DNA of 64,000 nt from Xanthobacter tagetidis (GCF_003667445.1 NZ_RCTF01000003.1:124001-188000); one strand, 5' to 3'. Positions 39,511 to 48,292 are shown, counted from the first letter of the stretch. Notes: generated by a model from the sequence alone, not told the origin. Numbers and translations are program-made.

Positions 39511-40731
39511 ATGACCACCGATTTTCACCGCATTCGCCGGCTGCCGCCCTACGTGTTCGAGCAAGTGAACCGTGTGAAGGCCGCCGCCCGCAATGCCGGG
39601 GTGGACATCATCGACCTCGGCATGGGCAATCCCGACCTCGAAGCGCCGGCGCATGTGATCGAGAAGCTCAAGGAGACCATCGGCAAGCCGCGCACCGACC
39701 GCTACTCCGCCTCCAAGGGCATCCCCGGGCTGCGCCGCGCGCAGGCGGGCTATTACGAGCGCCGCTTCGGCGTGAAGCTCAATCCCGACACCCAGGTCGT
39801 CGCGACGCTGGGTTCGAAGGAGGGCTTCGCCAACATGGCGCAGGCCATCACCGCCCCCGGCGACGTGATCCTGACGCCGAATCCGTCCTATCCCATCCAC
39901 GCCTTCGGCTTCCTGATGGCCGGCGGCGTCATCCGCTCGGTGCCGGTGGAGCCGGGGCCGGAATTCTTCCACGCCATGGAGCGGGCGGTGAAGCATTCCA
40001 TCCCCAAGCCCATCGCCGTGGTGCTGTGCTATCCCTCGAACCCCACGGCCTGCGTGGCGGACCTCGAATTCTACCGGGACGTGGTGGCGTTCGCGAAGAA
40101 GAACGACCTGATCGTTCTCTCCGACCTCGCTTACGCCGAGCTCTATTACGACGACGTGCCGCCGCCCTCCGTGCTGCAGGTGCCCGGCGCCATGGACGTG
40201 ACGGTGGAGTTCACCTCCATGTCCAAGACCTATTCCATGCCCGGCTGGCGCATGGGCTTCGCGGTGGGCAATGAGCGCCTTATCGCCGCGCTCTCGCGGG
40301 TGAAGTCCTATCTCGACTACGGCGCCTATACGCCGATCCAGGTGGCGGCCGCCGCGGCGCTCAACGGCCCGCAGGAGTGCATCGCCGAGATGCGCGAGAC
40401 CTACAAGAAGCGCCGCGACGCGATGGTGGAGAGCTTCGGCCGCGCCGGATTCACGGTGCCCTCGCCGCGCGCCTCCATGTTCGCCTGGGCGCCGATCCCC
40501 GAGCCGTTCCGGGCCATGGGCTCGGTGGAATTCTCGAAGCTGCTGATCGAGAAGGCAGAGGTGGCGGTGGCGCCGGGCGTCGGCTTCGGCGAGCACGGCG
40601 ACGACTATGTCCGCATCGCCGTGGTGGAGAACGAGCAGCGCATCCGCCAGGCGGCGCGCAACATCCGCCGCTTCTTCGACCAGGCCGGCACCACGCTGCA
40701 CAACGTGGTGCCGCTCAGCGCCGCGCGCTGA
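39511..40731 (+). CDS. AlaC-type class I aminotransferase
   Basis: A 406-residue PLP enzyme of fold type I. The PLP lysine is in SMSKTYSMPGWRMGFA, substrate/cofactor residues in YPSNPTACVADLEF and DLAYAELYYDD. It belongs to the AlaC/LL-diaminopimelate aminotransferase-like group, probably glutamate-pyruvate transaminase, and in this order (before hom and glpX) is typical of alphaproteobacteria. ATG 39511 starts the family N-terminus MTTDFHRIRRLPPYVF. It may supply alanine or act near the aspartate pathway; annotation as LL-DAP aminotransferase is often given but uncertain. Confidence 0.92.
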   Translation: MTTDFHRIRRLPPYVFEQVNRVKAAARNAGVDIIDLGMGNPDLEAPAHVIEKLKETIGKPRTDRYSASKGIPGLRRAQAGYYERRFGVKLNPDTQVVATLGSKEGFANMAQAITAPGDVILTPNPSYPIHAFGFLMAGGVIRSVPVEPGPEFFHAMERAVKHSIPKPIAVVLCYPSNPTACVADLEFYRDVVAFAKKNDLIVLSDLAYAELYYDDVPPPSVLQVPGAMDVTVEFTSMSKTYSMPGWRMGFAVGNERLIAALSRVKSYLDYGAYTPIQVAAAAALNGPQECIAEMRETYKKRRDAMVESFGRAGFTVPSPRASMFAWAPIPEPFRAMGSVEFSKLLIEKAEVAVAPGVGFGEHGDDYVRIAVVENEQRIRQAARNIRRFFDQAGTTLHNVVPLSAAR

Positions 40732-40793
40732 GCCTCAGCCCGCCGCGGCCCGCACGGCCGCGGCCGCCCGACGAAAAGAGAACCGGTTCGACC

Positions 40794-42092
40794 ATGAGCG
40801 ACTTGAAAGTGGGCCTTGCGGGCCTCGGCACCGTCGGGGCCGCCGTGCTGCGCATGCTGGCGCGGCAGGAGGCGGAGATCGCCGCCCGCACCGGCCGCCG
40901 CATCAAGGTGGTGGCGGTGGCGGCGCGCGACCGCGCCAAGGACCGGGGCGTCGACCTCTCGCAGGTGGCGTGGTTCGACGATCCCGTGGCGCTCGCCCGC
41001 GAGGGCGAGATCGACGTGTTCGTGGAACTGATGGGCGGCGAGGGCGATCCCGCCAAGGCGGCGGTCGCCGCCGCGCTCGATGCCGGCCGCTCGGTGGTCA
41101 CCGCCAACAAGGCCCTGCTCGCGCGCTGCGGCGTGGAGCTGGCGCGCCGCGCCGAGGCGACCGGCGCGGCCCTGCTGTTCGAGGCGGCGGTGGCGGGCGG
41201 CATCCCGGTGGTCAAGACCCTGCGCGAGGCCATGGAAGGCAACCGCCTGGTGCGCGTCTCGGGCATCCTCAACGGCACCTGCAACTACATCCTCACCCGC
41301 ATGGCGGACGAGAAGCTCTCCTTCGGCGTCTGCCTGAGCGAGGCGCAGCGGCTCGGCTATGCGGAGGCCGACCCGACCTTCGACATCGACGGCTTCGACA
41401 CCGCCCACAAGCTCGCTCTGCTCACCTCGCTCGCCTTCGGCACGCGGGTGGATGCGGAGGCGATCTATGTGGAGGGCATCCGCCAGCTCACGCTCGAAGA
41501 CCTCGATGCGGCGGACGACCTCGGCTACAAGGTCAAGCTGCTCGGCGTCGCGGTGCGTACCGATGCCGGCATCGAGCAGCGGGTGCATCCCACCATGGTG
41601 CCCAAGCACTGGCCGCTGGCGCAGGTCGCCGGCGTCACCAACGCGGTGGCGCTCGACGGCGACGCGGTGGACCTCACTCTGGTCGGCCCCGGCGCCGGAG
41701 GCGATGCCACCGCCTCCGCCGTGGTGGCGGACCTCGCCGAGATGGCGCGCGGCGCCCGCCCGTTCGCCTTCGGCATGCCGGCCGAGCTGCTGCTGCCGGC
41801 CGAGCGCGCGCCCATGCAGCGCCACGAGGGCGGCTATTATATCCGCCTCGCGGTGCTGAACCGGCCGGGCACGGCGGCGATCATCGCCGGGCGCATGGCG
41901 GACCAGAACATCTCGCTGGAATCCATCGTCCAGCGCCGGCCGGTGGGCCTGAAGGCGGAGCCGGAAACGGCCAACGTCATCCTCATCACCTATGCCACCA
42001 CGGAAGAGGCGGTGCGCCGCGCCATCGCCGCCATCGAGGCGGAGGGCGTCGTCGCCTCCCTGCCGCAGGTGATCCGCATCGAGAAGGACTGA
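40794..42092 (+). CDS. hom: Homoserine dehydrogenase
   Basis: A 432-residue NAD(P)-dependent homoserine dehydrogenase reducing aspartate semialdehyde, the branch to threonine and methionine. GLAGLGTVGAAVLRM is the dinucleotide-binding motif, TANKALLARCG and GILNGTCNYILTRM are catalytic-domain signatures, and the C-terminal quarter is an ACT domain (RLAVLNRPGTAAIIAG) for feedback control by threonine. Starts 62 bp after the aminotransferase and precedes glpX, probably one operon. Confidence 0.97.
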   Translation: MSDLKVGLAGLGTVGAAVLRMLARQEAEIAARTGRRIKVVAVAARDRAKDRGVDLSQVAWFDDPVALAREGEIDVFVELMGGEGDPAKAAVAAALDAGRSVVTANKALLARCGVELARRAEATGAALLFEAAVAGGIPVVKTLREAMEGNRLVRVSGILNGTCNYILTRMADEKLSFGVCLSEAQRLGYAEADPTFDIDGFDTAHKLALLTSLAFGTRVDAEAIYVEGIRQLTLEDLDAADDLGYKVKLLGVAVRTDAGIEQRVHPTMVPKHWPLAQVAGVTNAVALDGDAVDLTLVGPGAGGDATASAVVADLAEMARGARPFAFGMPAELLLPAERAPMQRHEGGYYIRLAVLNRPGTAAIIAGRMADQNISLESIVQRRPVGLKAEPETANVILITYATTEEAVRRAIAAIEAEGVVASLPQVIRIEKD

Positions 42093-42156
42093 CGCGGCCA
42101 GGGCACGTCGCCCCAAGAAACTGAGCCACAAGACACGGAGCCAAGGGAGAACGTCC

Positions 42157-43137
42157 ATGAGCATGACGCGCATGCCGGCCACGCTCGACCGCCGCCTCGC
42201 TTTGGAGATGGCGCAGATCACCGAGCGCGCCGCCGTGGCCGCCGCCCGCCTGCGCGGCCGCGGCGACGAGCAGGCCGCCGACCTCGCCGCCATGGAGCGC
42301 GCCTTCCGCGAACTGTCGCGCATGCCCATCTCGGGCACCGTGGTGATCGGCGAGGGCGACGAGGGGGAGGTGGAGCACTTCTACGTCGGCGAGACCATGG
42401 GCGCCGGCGGCGAGCAGGTGGACGTGGCGGTGGACGCGCTCGAAGGCTCCACCCTGTGCGCCAAGAACATGGAAGGCTCGATCTCGGTGCTCGCGCTGGC
42501 CGAACCCGGCTCGCTGCTGAAGGTGCCGCCGGCCTACATGGAGAAGCTCGCCATCGGGCCGGGCTATCCGGAGGGCATCGTCTCGCTCACCCAGTCGCCG
42601 CAGGACAACATCGCCGCGCTCGCCGAGGCGAAGGGCGTGGCGCCCACCGAGATCACCGCTTTGATCCTCGACCGGCCGCGCCACGCGCCCCTGGTGGAGG
42701 CGGTGCGCAAGGCCGGCGCCGCCATCAAGCTCATCAGCGACGGCGACGTGGCGGGCGTGATCCACACCACCAACCCGGCCGAGAGCGGCATCGACATCTA
42801 TCTCGGCCTCGGCGGGGCGGCGGAGGGCGTGCTGGCGGCGGCGGCGCTGCGCTGCATCGGCGGCCAGATGCAGGGCCGCCTCGTGCTCGACACCGAGCGC
42901 AAGCGCGAGCAGGCCAAGCGCCTCGGCATCCGCGACGCGTCCAAGATCTACCGGCTGGAGGACATGGTGCGCGGCGACTGCCTGGTGGCCGCCACCGGCG
43001 TCACCGACGGCGCGCTGCTCACCGGCGTGCGCTTCTCGCGCGAGGTGATCTTCACTGACACGGTGGTGATGCGCGCGGCCACCGGCACGGTGCGCCGCAT
43101 CGCCGCCGAGCACCGGGATTTCGCCAAGTTCGCCTGA
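42157..43137 (+). CDS. glpX: Class II fructose-1,6-bisphosphatase
   Basis: A 326-residue GlpX-type phosphatase that converts fructose 1,6-bisphosphate to fructose 6-phosphate in gluconeogenesis and, if present, the Calvin cycle. The metal-binding acidic motifs are GEGDEGEVEHFYVGE and DALEGSTLCAKN, followed by DRPRHAPLVE and LGLGGAAEGVLAAAAL. ATG 42157 is preferred; a second ATG is two codons later. Follows hom by 64 bp, an order common in alphaproteobacteria, where recJ often comes next; here a COG0523 gene does. Confidence 0.95.
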   Translation: MSMTRMPATLDRRLALEMAQITERAAVAAARLRGRGDEQAADLAAMERAFRELSRMPISGTVVIGEGDEGEVEHFYVGETMGAGGEQVDVAVDALEGSTLCAKNMEGSISVLALAEPGSLLKVPPAYMEKLAIGPGYPEGIVSLTQSPQDNIAALAEAKGVAPTEITALILDRPRHAPLVEAVRKAGAAIKLISDGDVAGVIHTTNPAESGIDIYLGLGGAAEGVLAAAALRCIGGQMQGRLVLDTERKREQAKRLGIRDASKIYRLEDMVRGDCLVAATGVTDGALLTGVRFSREVIFTDTVVMRAATGTVRRIAAEHRDFAKFA

Positions 43138-43215
43138 CGATGGGGCGTCCGCGCCGCGGGCCGCGGCGCCACGACCGAGCCTGCCGCACCCTTGCGCCCA
43201 ATGGCGCGCTCCGAT

Positions 43216-43234
43216 AATGATACATTGTATCTTT
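43216..43234. promoter_or_regulatory. Zur-like palindrome before the COG0523 gene
   Basis: AA-t-GATAC-att-GTATC-t-TT is a symmetric AT-rich element in GC-rich DNA, about 90 bp before the COG0523 start. Genes of this family are often Zur-controlled under zinc limitation. The exact match to an alphaproteobacterial Zur consensus is not certain. Confidence 0.5.
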
Positions 43235-43322
43235 TATCGGTCGAAGCCGTCCCTTCGCGGGCGGCGGCGCGCGGATGCGCCGTCGCTCCGGTGCCGCGGC
43301 CGGCCCCAAGGGAGCGCCATTC

Positions 43323-44537
43323 ATGCCTCAGGCCCTTCTGCCTGTGACCGTTCTTTCCGGCTTCCTCGGCGCGGGGAAGACCACGCTGCTCAACGCCATC
43401 CTCGCCAATCGCGAGGGGCTCAAGGTGGCGGTGATCGTCAACGACATGAGCGAGGTGAACATCGACGCGGAGCTGGTGCGCTCGGGCGGGGCGAACCTGT
43501 CCCACACCGAGGAAAAGCTGGTGGAGATGAGCAACGGTTGCATCTGCTGCACCCTGCGCGACGACCTCCTGAATGAGGTGCGGCGCCTCGCGGAGGATGG
43601 CCGCTTCGATTATCTGCTGATCGAATCCACCGGCATCGCCGAGCCGCTGCCGGTCGCCGCCACCTTCGACTTCCGCGACGAGGACGGCCGCTCGCTCTCC
43701 GACGTCGCCCGGCTCGACACCATGGTGACGGTGGTGGACGCGGCCAATCTGCTGAACGACTTCAGCTCGCGCGATTTCCTGCGCGATCGCGGCGAGACCG
43801 CAGGTGAGGAGGATGCGCGCACCCTGGTCGATCTGCTCACCGACCAGATCGAGTTCGCCGACGTGATCGTGCTCAACAAGATCTCGGCGGTCGATCCCCA
43901 CAAGCGCGCGGTGGTGCGCGGGGTGGTGAAGTCGCTCAATCCCGATGCCCGCCTGATCGAGACCGACTATGCCAGCGTGCCGCTGAAGGAGGTGCTCGGC
44001 ACCGGGCGCTTTGACTTTGAGCGCGCCAGCACCCATCCGCTGTGGTTCAAGGAGCTGAACGGCTTCAAGGACCATGTGCCGGAGACCGAGGAATACGGCG
44101 TCACGAGCTTCGTCTACCGCGCGCGGCGGCCGTTCCACCCCGAGCGGTTCAATGCCTTCCTGGCGCGCACCTGGCCCGGGCTGGTGCGCGCCAAGGGCCT
44201 GTTCTGGCTCGCGACGCGGCCCCAGCGGGTCGGCGAGATGAGCCTGGCCGGCGCGATCTGCCAGACCGGCACCATCGGCCGCTGGTGGGCGAGCGTGCCG
44301 CAGGAGAACTGGCCGACCCAGCCCGACTGGCGCTCCTGGCTGCGCGCCCACTGGGTGCCGGGCTATGGCGACCGGCGGCAGGAACTGGTGTTCATCGGCA
44401 TGGGGCTGGACGAGGGCGCCATGCGCGCTGCGCTCGATGCCTGCCTCGTCGGGCCCGCCGATCCGCTGCGCTTCGACGCCGAGAAGCTCAAGCATTTGCC
44501 GGACCCGTTCCCCGTGTGGGAGGCGGTGCCGGCCTGA
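43323..44537 (+). CDS. COG0523 GTPase, CobW-type metallochaperone
   Basis: A 404-residue G3E GTPase. Walker A is GFLGAGKTT (13-21), the metal-binding CXCC motif is GCICC (Cys73, 75, 76), then [11 protein letters not shown], and NKISAVDP is the guanine-specificity motif. The C-terminal CobW domain follows ([14 protein letters not shown]). ATG 43323 begins at the family N-terminus. Known members are the zinc chaperones ZagA/YeiR/ZNG1, the cobalamin protein CobW and the nitrile hydratase activator; no such partner genes are here. The palindrome upstream favours a zinc role. Confidence 0.92.
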   Translation: MPQALLPVTVLSGFLGAGKTTLLNAILANREGLKVAVIVNDMSEVNIDAELVRSGGANLSHTEEKLVEMSNGCICCTLRDDLLNEVRRLAEDGRFDYLLIESTGIAEPLPVAATFDFRDEDGRSLSDVARLDTMVTVVDAANLLNDFSSRDFLRDRGETAGEEDARTLVDLLTDQIEFADVIVLNKISAVDPHKRAVVRGVVKSLNPDARLIETDYASVPLKEVLGTGRFDFERASTHPLWFKELNGFKDHVPETEEYGVTSFVYRARRPFHPERFNAFLARTWPGLVRAKGLFWLATRPQRVGEMSLAGAICQTGTIGRWWASVPQENWPTQPDWRSWLRAHWVPGYGDRRQELVFIGMGLDEGAMRAALDACLVGPADPLRFDAEKLKHLPDPFPVWEAVPA

Positions 44538-44555
44538 GCCGGCAGGGCAGGGGGC

Positions 44556-45845
44556 TCAGCGCCCCTTGCGCCGCCCGCGGATGTCCGCGTCGAGCAGGAT
44601 GCCGCGGGTGACGGCGTCGCGGCCGAACTTCTCCTTCAGGCGGTCCATGGCGCCCTCGGCCGCCTTCATGCGGCTGGCGCTGGTGTCCACGAGATCGGAG
44701 GGGTCGGCTGCCTCCGCCGGGCCGAGATCGGAGACGCCGACGCCGACCAGGCGGAAGCGCGTGCCGTCCGCCTCCTTCGCCAGCAAATCGTGCGCGGCGG
44801 CATAGATGCGGCCGGCGAGCGCGGTGTGGCTCTCCAGCGTGCGCGCGCGGGTGCGCAGGCGGAAGTCGGCGGTCTTCAGCTTCAGCGTCACGGTGCGGCC
44901 GGAGAGCGCGGCCTTCTTGAGCCGTGCGCTCACCTCTTCGGCCAGGCCGTAGAGCGCCTGCTCCAGCGGCCGCAAAGCGGAAATGTCGGCATCGAAGGTG
45001 GTCTCGGCGGAGACGCTCTTGGCCTCGCGGCTGGGGTCCACCTTGCGCGTGTCGATGCCGAAGGCCAGCCGCGACAGGCGCAGGCCCTCGGCGCCGTAGC
45101 GGCGGGCGAGGTCGGCCGGCGCGGCGCGCTGCAGGTCGGCGATGGTTGAAAAGCCGTCCTTGGCGAGCCTGGCGCCGAATGCCGTCCCCACGCCCCAGAT
45201 GAAGGTGACCGGGCGCGGCGCGAGGAACGCCGCCGCCTCGTCCGCCCCCAGCACCGAGAAGCCGCGCGGCTTGTCGAGGTCGGAGGCGGTCTTGGCCAGG
45301 AACTTGTTGGGCGCGAGCCCCACCGAGACCGTGATGCCCACCTGCCGCTCCACCTCCCGCGCGAACCGGCCGAGGGTGAGCGCCGGGCTCGCCCCGTGCA
45401 GCGCCTGCGTGCCGCCGAGGTCGAGGAAGGCCTCGTCGATGGAGAGCGGCTCCACCAGCGGTGTCAGCGCCTGCATCAGCGCGCGCACCTGCCGTCCGGC
45501 GATGCGGTACTTCTCCATGTTCGGCTTGAGGATCACCGCCTCCGGACACAGCGCCCTGGCCTTGAACATGGGCATGGCCGAGCGCACGCCGCTGATGCGG
45601 GCGATGTAGCAGCAGGTGGAAACCACGCCCCTCTTGCCGCCGCCGATGATGAGCGGAACATGCGCGAGGGAGGGGTCGTCGCGCTTCTCCACGGCGGCGA
45701 AGAAGGCGTCGCAATCCACGTGCGCCACCGTCAGGGCGTGGATCTCGGCGTGGCGCACGAGGCGCGGGCTGCCGCAGGCGAGGCAGCGCGGGCCGGCGCC
45801 CGCCTCGCTCAGGCAGTCGCGGCAGAAGCCGGGCGCCGCGCTCAC
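44556..45845 (-). CDS. dinB: DNA polymerase IV with N-terminal zinc-finger-like extension
   Basis: A 429-residue Y-family translesion polymerase. The core starts at about residue 39 ([17 protein letters not shown], first catalytic Asp), with SIDEAFLDL giving the second acidic pair and the little-finger domain following. The first 38 residues contain CRDCLSEAG and [10 protein letters not shown], two CXXC pairs expected to bind zinc; this extension is common in Hyphomicrobiales DinB proteins. Eight bases separate it from the DUF3572 gene upstream, so both are probably one transcript. No LexA box was seen nearby. A C-terminal beta-clamp motif is not obvious. Confidence 0.95.
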   Translation of the reverse strand: MSAAPGFCRDCLSEAGAGPRCLACGSPRLVRHAEIHALTVAHVDCDAFFAAVEKRDDPSLAHVPLIIGGGKRGVVSTCCYIARISGVRSAMPMFKARALCPEAVILKPNMEKYRIAGRQVRALMQALTPLVEPLSIDEAFLDLGGTQALHGASPALTLGRFAREVERQVGITVSVGLAPNKFLAKTASDLDKPRGFSVLGADEAAAFLAPRPVTFIWGVGTAFGARLAKDGFSTIADLQRAAPADLARRYGAEGLRLSRLAFGIDTRKVDPSREAKSVSAETTFDADISALRPLEQALYGLAEEVSARLKKAALSGRTVTLKLKTADFRLRTRARTLESHTALAGRIYAAAHDLLAKEADGTRFRLVGVGVSDLGPAEAADPSDLVDTSASRMKAAEGAMDRLKEKFGRDAVTRGILLDADIRGRRKGR

Positions 45846-45853
45846 GGTTGGCC

Positions 45854-46189
45854 TCAGGAGCGGCGGACGGTGGCGTCGGGGTCGACGGGCGGCGCCAGGA
45901 TGTCGTGCGCGCCCACCACGTGGCGCGGGTCGAGCTTCTGCTCCTCGGCGAACGCCAGCAGCAGGGGCTCGTCGGCGATCAGGAAGGCGAGCACGCCAGC
46001 GCCGAAATCGCGCCGCGCCGCCGCCTGCCGCAGGTTGGCGGGCGAAAGCCCGGTCTCGCCCAGGAACCGCACCAGGCGCTCGCCGTCGCCGGCGATGAAG
46101 GCGAGCGCCGCGGCGGCCACCTCCTCGGCGGCGGCACGCTGGGCGATCAGGCCCTTGGGCTGGGGGTTCGGTCGGTCCTTGAGTGCCAT
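45854..46189 (-). CDS. DUF3572 family protein
   Basis: A 111-residue all-helical protein ([20 protein letters not shown], then [21 protein letters not shown]), matching what I know of DUF3572 (PF12096), a family of alphaproteobacteria usually beside divK. No catalytic motif or membrane segment is visible. Divergent from divK by 120 bp and followed by dinB. Function unknown. Confidence 0.85.
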   Translation of the reverse strand: MALKDRPNPQPKGLIAQRAAAEEVAAAALAFIAGDGERLVRFLGETGLSPANLRQAAARRDFGAGVLAFLIADEPLLLAFAEEQKLDPRHVVGAHDILAPPVDPDATVRRS

Positions 46190-46309
46190 TTGCTCTTCCG
46201 CAAGGAATGGGGTCTAGCTGTCACCATTCCACCACGTCCGCGCGGCGCTGCGAAGCGGGCAGGCGAGGGGCCGGCAGAGCCGGGGGCGAGTCGGGGGAAC
46301 GGGGGCTCC

Positions 46310-46678
46310 ATGGCGAAGACGGTGATGATCGTGGAGGACAACGAGCTGAACATGAAGCTCTTCCACGACCTTCTGGAGGCGCACGGCTACCGCACGGTCG
46401 AGACCCGCTCCGGCGTCGAGGCGGTGGAGCTGGCGCGTGCCCATCGTCCGGACCTCATCATCATGGACATCCAGCTCCCGGAGATTTCCGGCCTCGACGT
46501 CACGCGCAAGCTGAAGGCCGATCCGGAGCTGCGCGCCATCCCCGTGGTGGCCGTGACCGCCTTCGCCATGAAGGGCGACGAGGAGCGCATCCGCGCCGGC
46601 GGCTGCGAGGCCTATCTCTCGAAGCCGATCTCGGTGATGCAGTTCCTTTCCACCGTGCGCCAGTATGCCGGCGGGTAG
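46310..46678 (+). CDS. divK: Single-domain response regulator DivK
   Basis: A 122-residue receiver domain without an output domain, which in Caulobacter and relatives is phosphorylated by PleC/DivJ and controls CtrA and cell division. The acidic pocket is VEDNE, the phosphoacceptor Asp53 lies in [12 protein letters not shown], the switch Thr in [13 protein letters not shown] and the Lys in YLSKPISV. The sequence is very close to DivK consensus and the divergent DUF3572 gene supports the assignment. PleD, often downstream, is absent; small membrane-protein genes follow instead. Confidence 0.93.
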   Translation: MAKTVMIVEDNELNMKLFHDLLEAHGYRTVETRSGVEAVELARAHRPDLIIMDIQLPEISGLDVTRKLKADPELRAIPVVAVTAFAMKGDEERIRAGGCEAYLSKPISVMQFLSTVRQYAGG

Positions 46679-47010
46679 GCCGCCGCCGCCGTAGGGGACG
46701 GGCGAATCGCCCGCTTTTCCTGCGGGCCGTATTGCGCTACTGTTAAGATATCTTGAAGGTCAGGGGCGAAGTGGCGTGCGCAGGAGATGCGGTCCTGCGC
46801 TGCGGTGCCGTTCGCCCCGCCGCGTGTCAGGTCCCGCGTCCGCTGCGTCGCGTTTCCGGCGCCGAACGACCGAGACAACCCTGCGGAGTGCTCAGGTCCG
46901 CCGCATCTCCTGGGTCCGTGGGGTTTGGCCGGTGGGTGAGCGTGTTCGGGAGGCCTCCCCGTTCGCTCCCCACCGGCCAGCCACCCCTTCTCCTGATTGG
47001 TATTTGGGTC
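46679..47010 (+). other. Structured non-coding segment before the small membrane-protein pair
   Basis: About 330 bases without a credible gene. It holds AAGATATCTT (46745-46754, palindrome), a hairpin GCGCAGGA-N7-TCCTGCGC (46778-46800), and a large hairpin at 46927-46978 with a 15-bp stem (one bulged T) whose loop contains the 12-base palindrome GGGAGGCCTCCC. The large hairpin ends about 30 bases before the first small ORF. It may be a structured leader, a small RNA or an attenuator; I do not recognise a known RNA family (not 4.5S, tmRNA, RNase P). Confidence 0.45.
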
Positions 47011-47235
47011 GTGAGCCTGGTTCACAACGAGCAAACAAAGCTCACGGCCAACGCCCTGGATCGTGCTTCGACCGCCTGCCTGACCGTAGGGGTGCTCGGT
47101 CCAAGCGCAGCGGCGCTTTACGGCCTCGGGAGCGCGGCGGCCGGAGGTTGGATAGGATTTGGTGCTCTGCTTTGGCTCGCAGCAGCGGGTTTGCTACACT
47201 CTATGGCGAGAAGAACCCTGAGGAGCCTTCGATGA
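47011..47235 (+). CDS. Small two-segment membrane protein (unknown)
   Basis: About 74 residues from GTG 47011 (VSLVHNEQTKLTANALDR), then two hydrophobic segments (TVGVLGPSAAALYGLG and WIGFGALLWLAAAGLLH) and a basic end RRTLRSLR. The NEQTKLTAN head resembles conserved short membrane proteins I associate with Hyphomicrobiales. The frame stays open upstream but that part has no protein-like composition. Its stop overlaps the start of the next small gene by four bases, the usual mark of translational coupling. Start uncertain because no clear ribosome site lies before the GTG. Confidence 0.6.
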   Translation: MSLVHNEQTKLTANALDRASTACLTVGVLGPSAAALYGLGSAAAGGWIGFGALLWLAAAGLLHSMARRTLRSLR

Positions 47236-47348
47236 CGGGTCTCTGGATCTTCGCTTATGTGGTGCTGCCCCTGCTGGTCGTGGCGATGGGCTACGCCGCT
47301 ATGCGCCTGAATGAGCACGAGGTCAGCCGGCCCAAGCCCGGCGAGTGA
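47232..47348 (+). CDS. 38-residue single-pass membrane microprotein
   Basis: A very short gene with AGGAG at a good distance before ATG 47232. The protein begins MTGLWIFAYVVLPLLVVAM, a single transmembrane segment, followed by a short polar tail ending SRPKPGE. It overlaps the upstream small membrane gene by four bases, so the two are likely made together and may form a complex. No known family recognised. A gene this short would be missed by many gene finders. Confidence 0.6.
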   Translation: MTGLWIFAYVVLPLLVVAMGYAAMRLNEHEVSRPKPGE

Positions 47349-47430
47349 GTGCGCGGCGCTTCCCGCGCCACGCCGCAGCACAATCAGCAGCGCCGCGCAA
47401 ACAGAAAAGGGCGCCCGTCGCGTTCCCGTT

Positions 47431-47530
47431 CCCACCGTCGCCCTCCGGCTTGACCGGAGGGCCCATGCGGCGGCCGGGCGCTATGCTGGGAGGTCCTTGG
47501 ATGCTCCGGTCAAGCCGGAGCATGACGGCG
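47431..47530. repeat. REP-like hairpin doublet, copy 1
   Basis: About 100 bp made of two 9-bp-stem hairpins: GCCCTCCGG-cttga-CCGGAGGGC (47440-47462) and ATGCTCCGG-tcaag-CCGGAGCAT (47501-47523). The loops are reverse complements of each other, so the doublet is a larger inverted arrangement, as in BIME/REP elements. Copies 1 and 2 are nearly identical at an offset of 170 bp. Confidence 0.85.
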
Positions 47531-47600
47531 GCTTCTGGGGTGGTGTGGAAGCATCCACCCCCCAGCCGCTTGGAGGCTGTGCGCCCATCGCGGTCCCCTT

Positions 47601-47700
47601 CCCACCGTCGCCCTCCGGCTTGACCGGAGGGCCCATGCCGCGGCCGGGCGCTATGCTGGGAGGTCCTTGGATGCTCCGGTCAAGCCGGAGCATGACGGCA
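47601..47700. repeat. REP-like hairpin doublet, copy 2
   Basis: Almost identical to copy 1 over 100 bp (about one or two mismatches), with the same two hairpins and the same spacer containing GGGCGCTATGCTGGGAGG. The 70 bp between copies 1 and 2 is not repeated. Confidence 0.85.
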
Positions 47701-47789
47701 GTTACTGGGGTTGGGGTGGGGCTATCCACCGGCCAGCCGCCTCCGCGGCCCTGTGTGCATCACTCTTCGCCCAGCGCTCTCCGCCCACA

Positions 47790-47890
47790 GCACCGTCGCC
47801 CTCCGGCTTGACCTGAGGGTCCATGCCGCGGCTGGGCGCGATGCCCGAAGGGCGCGTGGATGCTCCGGTCAAGCCGGAGCATGACGGCGG
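47790..47890. repeat. REP-like hairpin doublet, copy 3 (diverged)
   Basis: Same layout but with substitutions in the first hairpin (CTCCGGCTTGACCTGAGG, imperfect stem) and in the spacer (GGGCGCGATGCCCGAAGGG). The second hairpin, ATGCTCCGG-tcaag-CCGGAGCAT, is intact. This suggests an older copy than 1 and 2. Confidence 0.8.
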
Positions 47891-47923
47891 TTACTGGGCG
47901 TGGCGGCAGGGTTTTCCAAAAGC

Positions 47924-47945
47924 GAAAGGGCGCCTGCTGGCGCCC
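47924..47945 (-). terminator. Second (distal) rho-independent terminator of rpmG
   Basis: On the minus strand GGGCGCC-agca-GGCGCCC (hairpin 47928-47945) is followed by TTTCGCTTTT. It repeats the sequence and design of the proximal terminator 37 bp away. Confidence 0.75.
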
Positions 47946-47954
47946 TGACTCCGC

Positions 47955-47982
47955 AAAAAGAAAAGGGCGCCACCTGGCGCCC
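47955..47982 (-). terminator. Proximal rho-independent terminator of rpmG
   Basis: Minus-strand hairpin GGGCGCC-aggt-GGCGCCC followed directly by TTTTCTTTTT, 58 bases after the rpmG stop. One of the clearest intrinsic terminators in the window. Confidence 0.92.
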
Positions 47983-48039
47983 CGTTCCCGTCGCTCGTCA
48001 AGGATCACGCTGCGGCGGCGCGCTCGCGCCGCCGGCCGA

Positions 48040-48207
48040 TCACTTGATCTTGGTCTCGCGGAATTCCACGTGCTTGCGCACCGCCGGGTCGTACTTCTTG
48101 AGCACGAGCTTGTCGGTCTTGGTGCGCGAGTTCTTCTTGGTCACGTAGAAGGTGCCCGTGTCCGCGCTGGACAGGAGCTTGATCTTGATGGTTGCAGCCT
48201 TGGCCAT
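48040..48207 (-). CDS. rpmG: 50S ribosomal protein L33, zinc-independent form
   Basis: A 55-residue basic ribosomal protein, exactly the family length: [14 protein letters not shown] at the start, then [17 protein letters not shown] and a C-terminal [10 protein letters not shown]. It lacks the four cysteines of the zinc-binding (C+) form and so is the C- type. It is followed by two tandem terminators and transcribed alone. The ATG at 48207 follows ATCAAGACATGG-type sequence without a strong ribosome site. Confidence 0.97.
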   Translation of the reverse strand: MAKAATIKIKLLSSADTGTFYVTKKNSRTKTDKLVLKKYDPAVRKHVEFRETKIK

Positions 48208-48246
48208 GTCTTGATCCCTGGGTGCCGCTGTCAGCGCGCGATGTGC

Positions 48247-48292
48247 CGCGAACGGAAAACAACGTCGCGAACAATGAGTCGCGAACGGAAAA
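48247..48292. repeat. 13-bp direct repeat upstream of rpmG
   Basis: CGCGAACGGAAAA occurs at 48247-48259 and 48280-48292, 33 bp apart start to start, with a further CGCGAAC between them. It lies in the 152-bp gap between rpmG and the MFS gene, so it may be part of the rpmG promoter. Function unknown. Confidence 0.7.

Noticed and set aside
46612..47034. Minus-strand frame of 140 codons downstream of divK
   Set aside because: No ribosome site, overlaps divK antisense and covers the structured hairpin region; composition not protein-like.
47431..47890. CRISPR array for the repeated units
   Set aside because: Units are about 100 bp with internal hairpins, only three copies, unequal spacers and no cas genes; REP-like elements fit better.
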